Virus record (IMG/VR): IMGVR_UViG_3300046004_001609
Span: 1 to 62,391 of that record
Direction: 5' to 3' (one strand)
Length of the DNA: 62,391 nucleotides
Origin: a virus
Part shown: positions 62,204-62,391 of the stretch, piece after piece
Layout: every line of letters starts with the position of its first letter
How positions within the stretch are numbered: the stretch's first letter is position 1
Position numbers and translations under genes: made by a program
Notes under the pieces: model-generated
Told to the model about the DNA's origin: nothing
Seen by the model: only the letters and a program-made list of their open reading frames with translations
Databases searched by the model: none

Positions 62204-62232
62204 CTCCATACTTAAATGTTTGGAGCATTTTT
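62204..62232 (+). terminator. Intrinsic terminator
   Basis: CTCCATAC pairs with GTTTGGAG (one T-T mismatch) around a 6-base loop and is followed by CATTTTTG. It lies 28 bases after the duplicated small gene. Confidence 0.7.
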
Positions 62233-62242
62233 GTCCTTTAAC

Positions 62243-62257
62243 CATATTTATAATAAA
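62243..62257 (+). promoter_or_regulatory. Late-type promoter motif
   Basis: CATATTTATAATAAA is a consensus copy, 8 bases before the ATG at 62266. Confidence 0.6.
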
Positions 62258-62265
62258 TTATCATT

Positions 62266-62391
62266 ATGAATATCCCTATTTATCCTGGTTCTAGCTCATT
62301 TTTCCCTGGAGATACTCCATTTGGGTTTTATGATAACGACTATCAATTTCAAGTCGACGCAGATAAAGTAACAACTTTTTGTGCTCGAAGA
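62266..62391 (+). CDS. Partial gene at window end
   Basis: The frame MNIPIYPGSSSFFPGDTPFG continues FYDNDYQFQVDADKVTTFCA and runs off the window, with no stop. It follows a terminator and a late-type motif, so it begins a new late transcript, probably another virion protein. Function cannot be judged from 42 residues. Confidence 0.65.
   Translation, partial: MNIPIYPGSSSFFPGDTPFGFYDNDYQFQVDADKVTTFCARR

Noticed and set aside
1-62391. Prophage or integrative element
   Set aside because: No integrase, repressor, excisionase or attachment repeat was seen; the layout is that of a virulent T4-like phage.

Overview
The window is a 62.4 kb piece of a strictly virulent-looking, T4-like (myovirus) phage genome. 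The likely host is a member of Bacteroidetes, probably Flavobacteriia. All convincing genes are on the + strand, are tightly packed (many stop and start codons overlap as TAATG) and are very AT-rich. The T4-type assignment rests on a recognisable set: late sigma factor (gp55-like), baseplate wedge proteins (gp25, gp6), terminase large subunit (gp17), portal (gp20), prohead protease (gp21), acidic scaffold (gp22), major capsid protein (gp23) and PhoH. The host inference rests on A-rich leaders without Shine-Dalgarno motifs, promoters of the Bacteroidetes TTTG / TAnnTTTG type, a Bacteroidetes-type tmRNA 3-prime end, and an Hc1-like small basic protein. No integrase or lysogeny gene is visible.

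Layout. (1) 1-2.2 kb: an RNA-rich region with tRNA-Glu(UUC), tRNA-Gln(UUG), a tmRNA-like 3-prime end and three related tRNA-like genes. Their acceptor, D and T arms are intact but their anticodon regions are not canonical. (2) 2.3-6.6 kb: small early or middle genes, a lipoprotein, an HD hydrolase and the late sigma factor. (3) 6.6-22.7 kb: baseplate and tail module, including one LamG-like domain that appears split over two genes. (4) 22.7-24.9 kb: GIY-YIG nuclease, primase and PD-(D/E)XK nuclease. (5) 24.9-44.2 kb: a large accessory block of nucleotidyltransferases, a three-domain fusion, HAD phosphatase, HNH nuclease, Hc1-like protein, zinc-ribbon and winged-helix proteins, an FAD dehydrogenase and a P-loop kinase. 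(6) 44.2-54.6 kb: head module (terminase, portal, core, protease, scaffold, capsid). (7) 54.7-62.4 kb: PhoH, then tail-fibre genes with collagen-like, ASYA-type and polyglycine repeats. This fibre cassette is flanked by two near-identical small genes.

Two patterns run through the window. First, a motif close to aTATTTATAATAAA lies just upstream of about 15 genes or gene blocks and is the best candidate for the late promoter read by the gp55-like sigma. Second, at least a dozen otherwise unrelated proteins, mostly in the accessory block, carry a short amphipathic peptide of the form M(K)xxLxxLI+ExLxE. It ends in an (L/I)xE site of the kind cut by T4-type prohead proteases. I infer that these are capsid-targeting peptides, and that the accessory block largely encodes cargo packaged in the head, possibly delivered with the DNA. 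This is the most interesting candidate system in the window.
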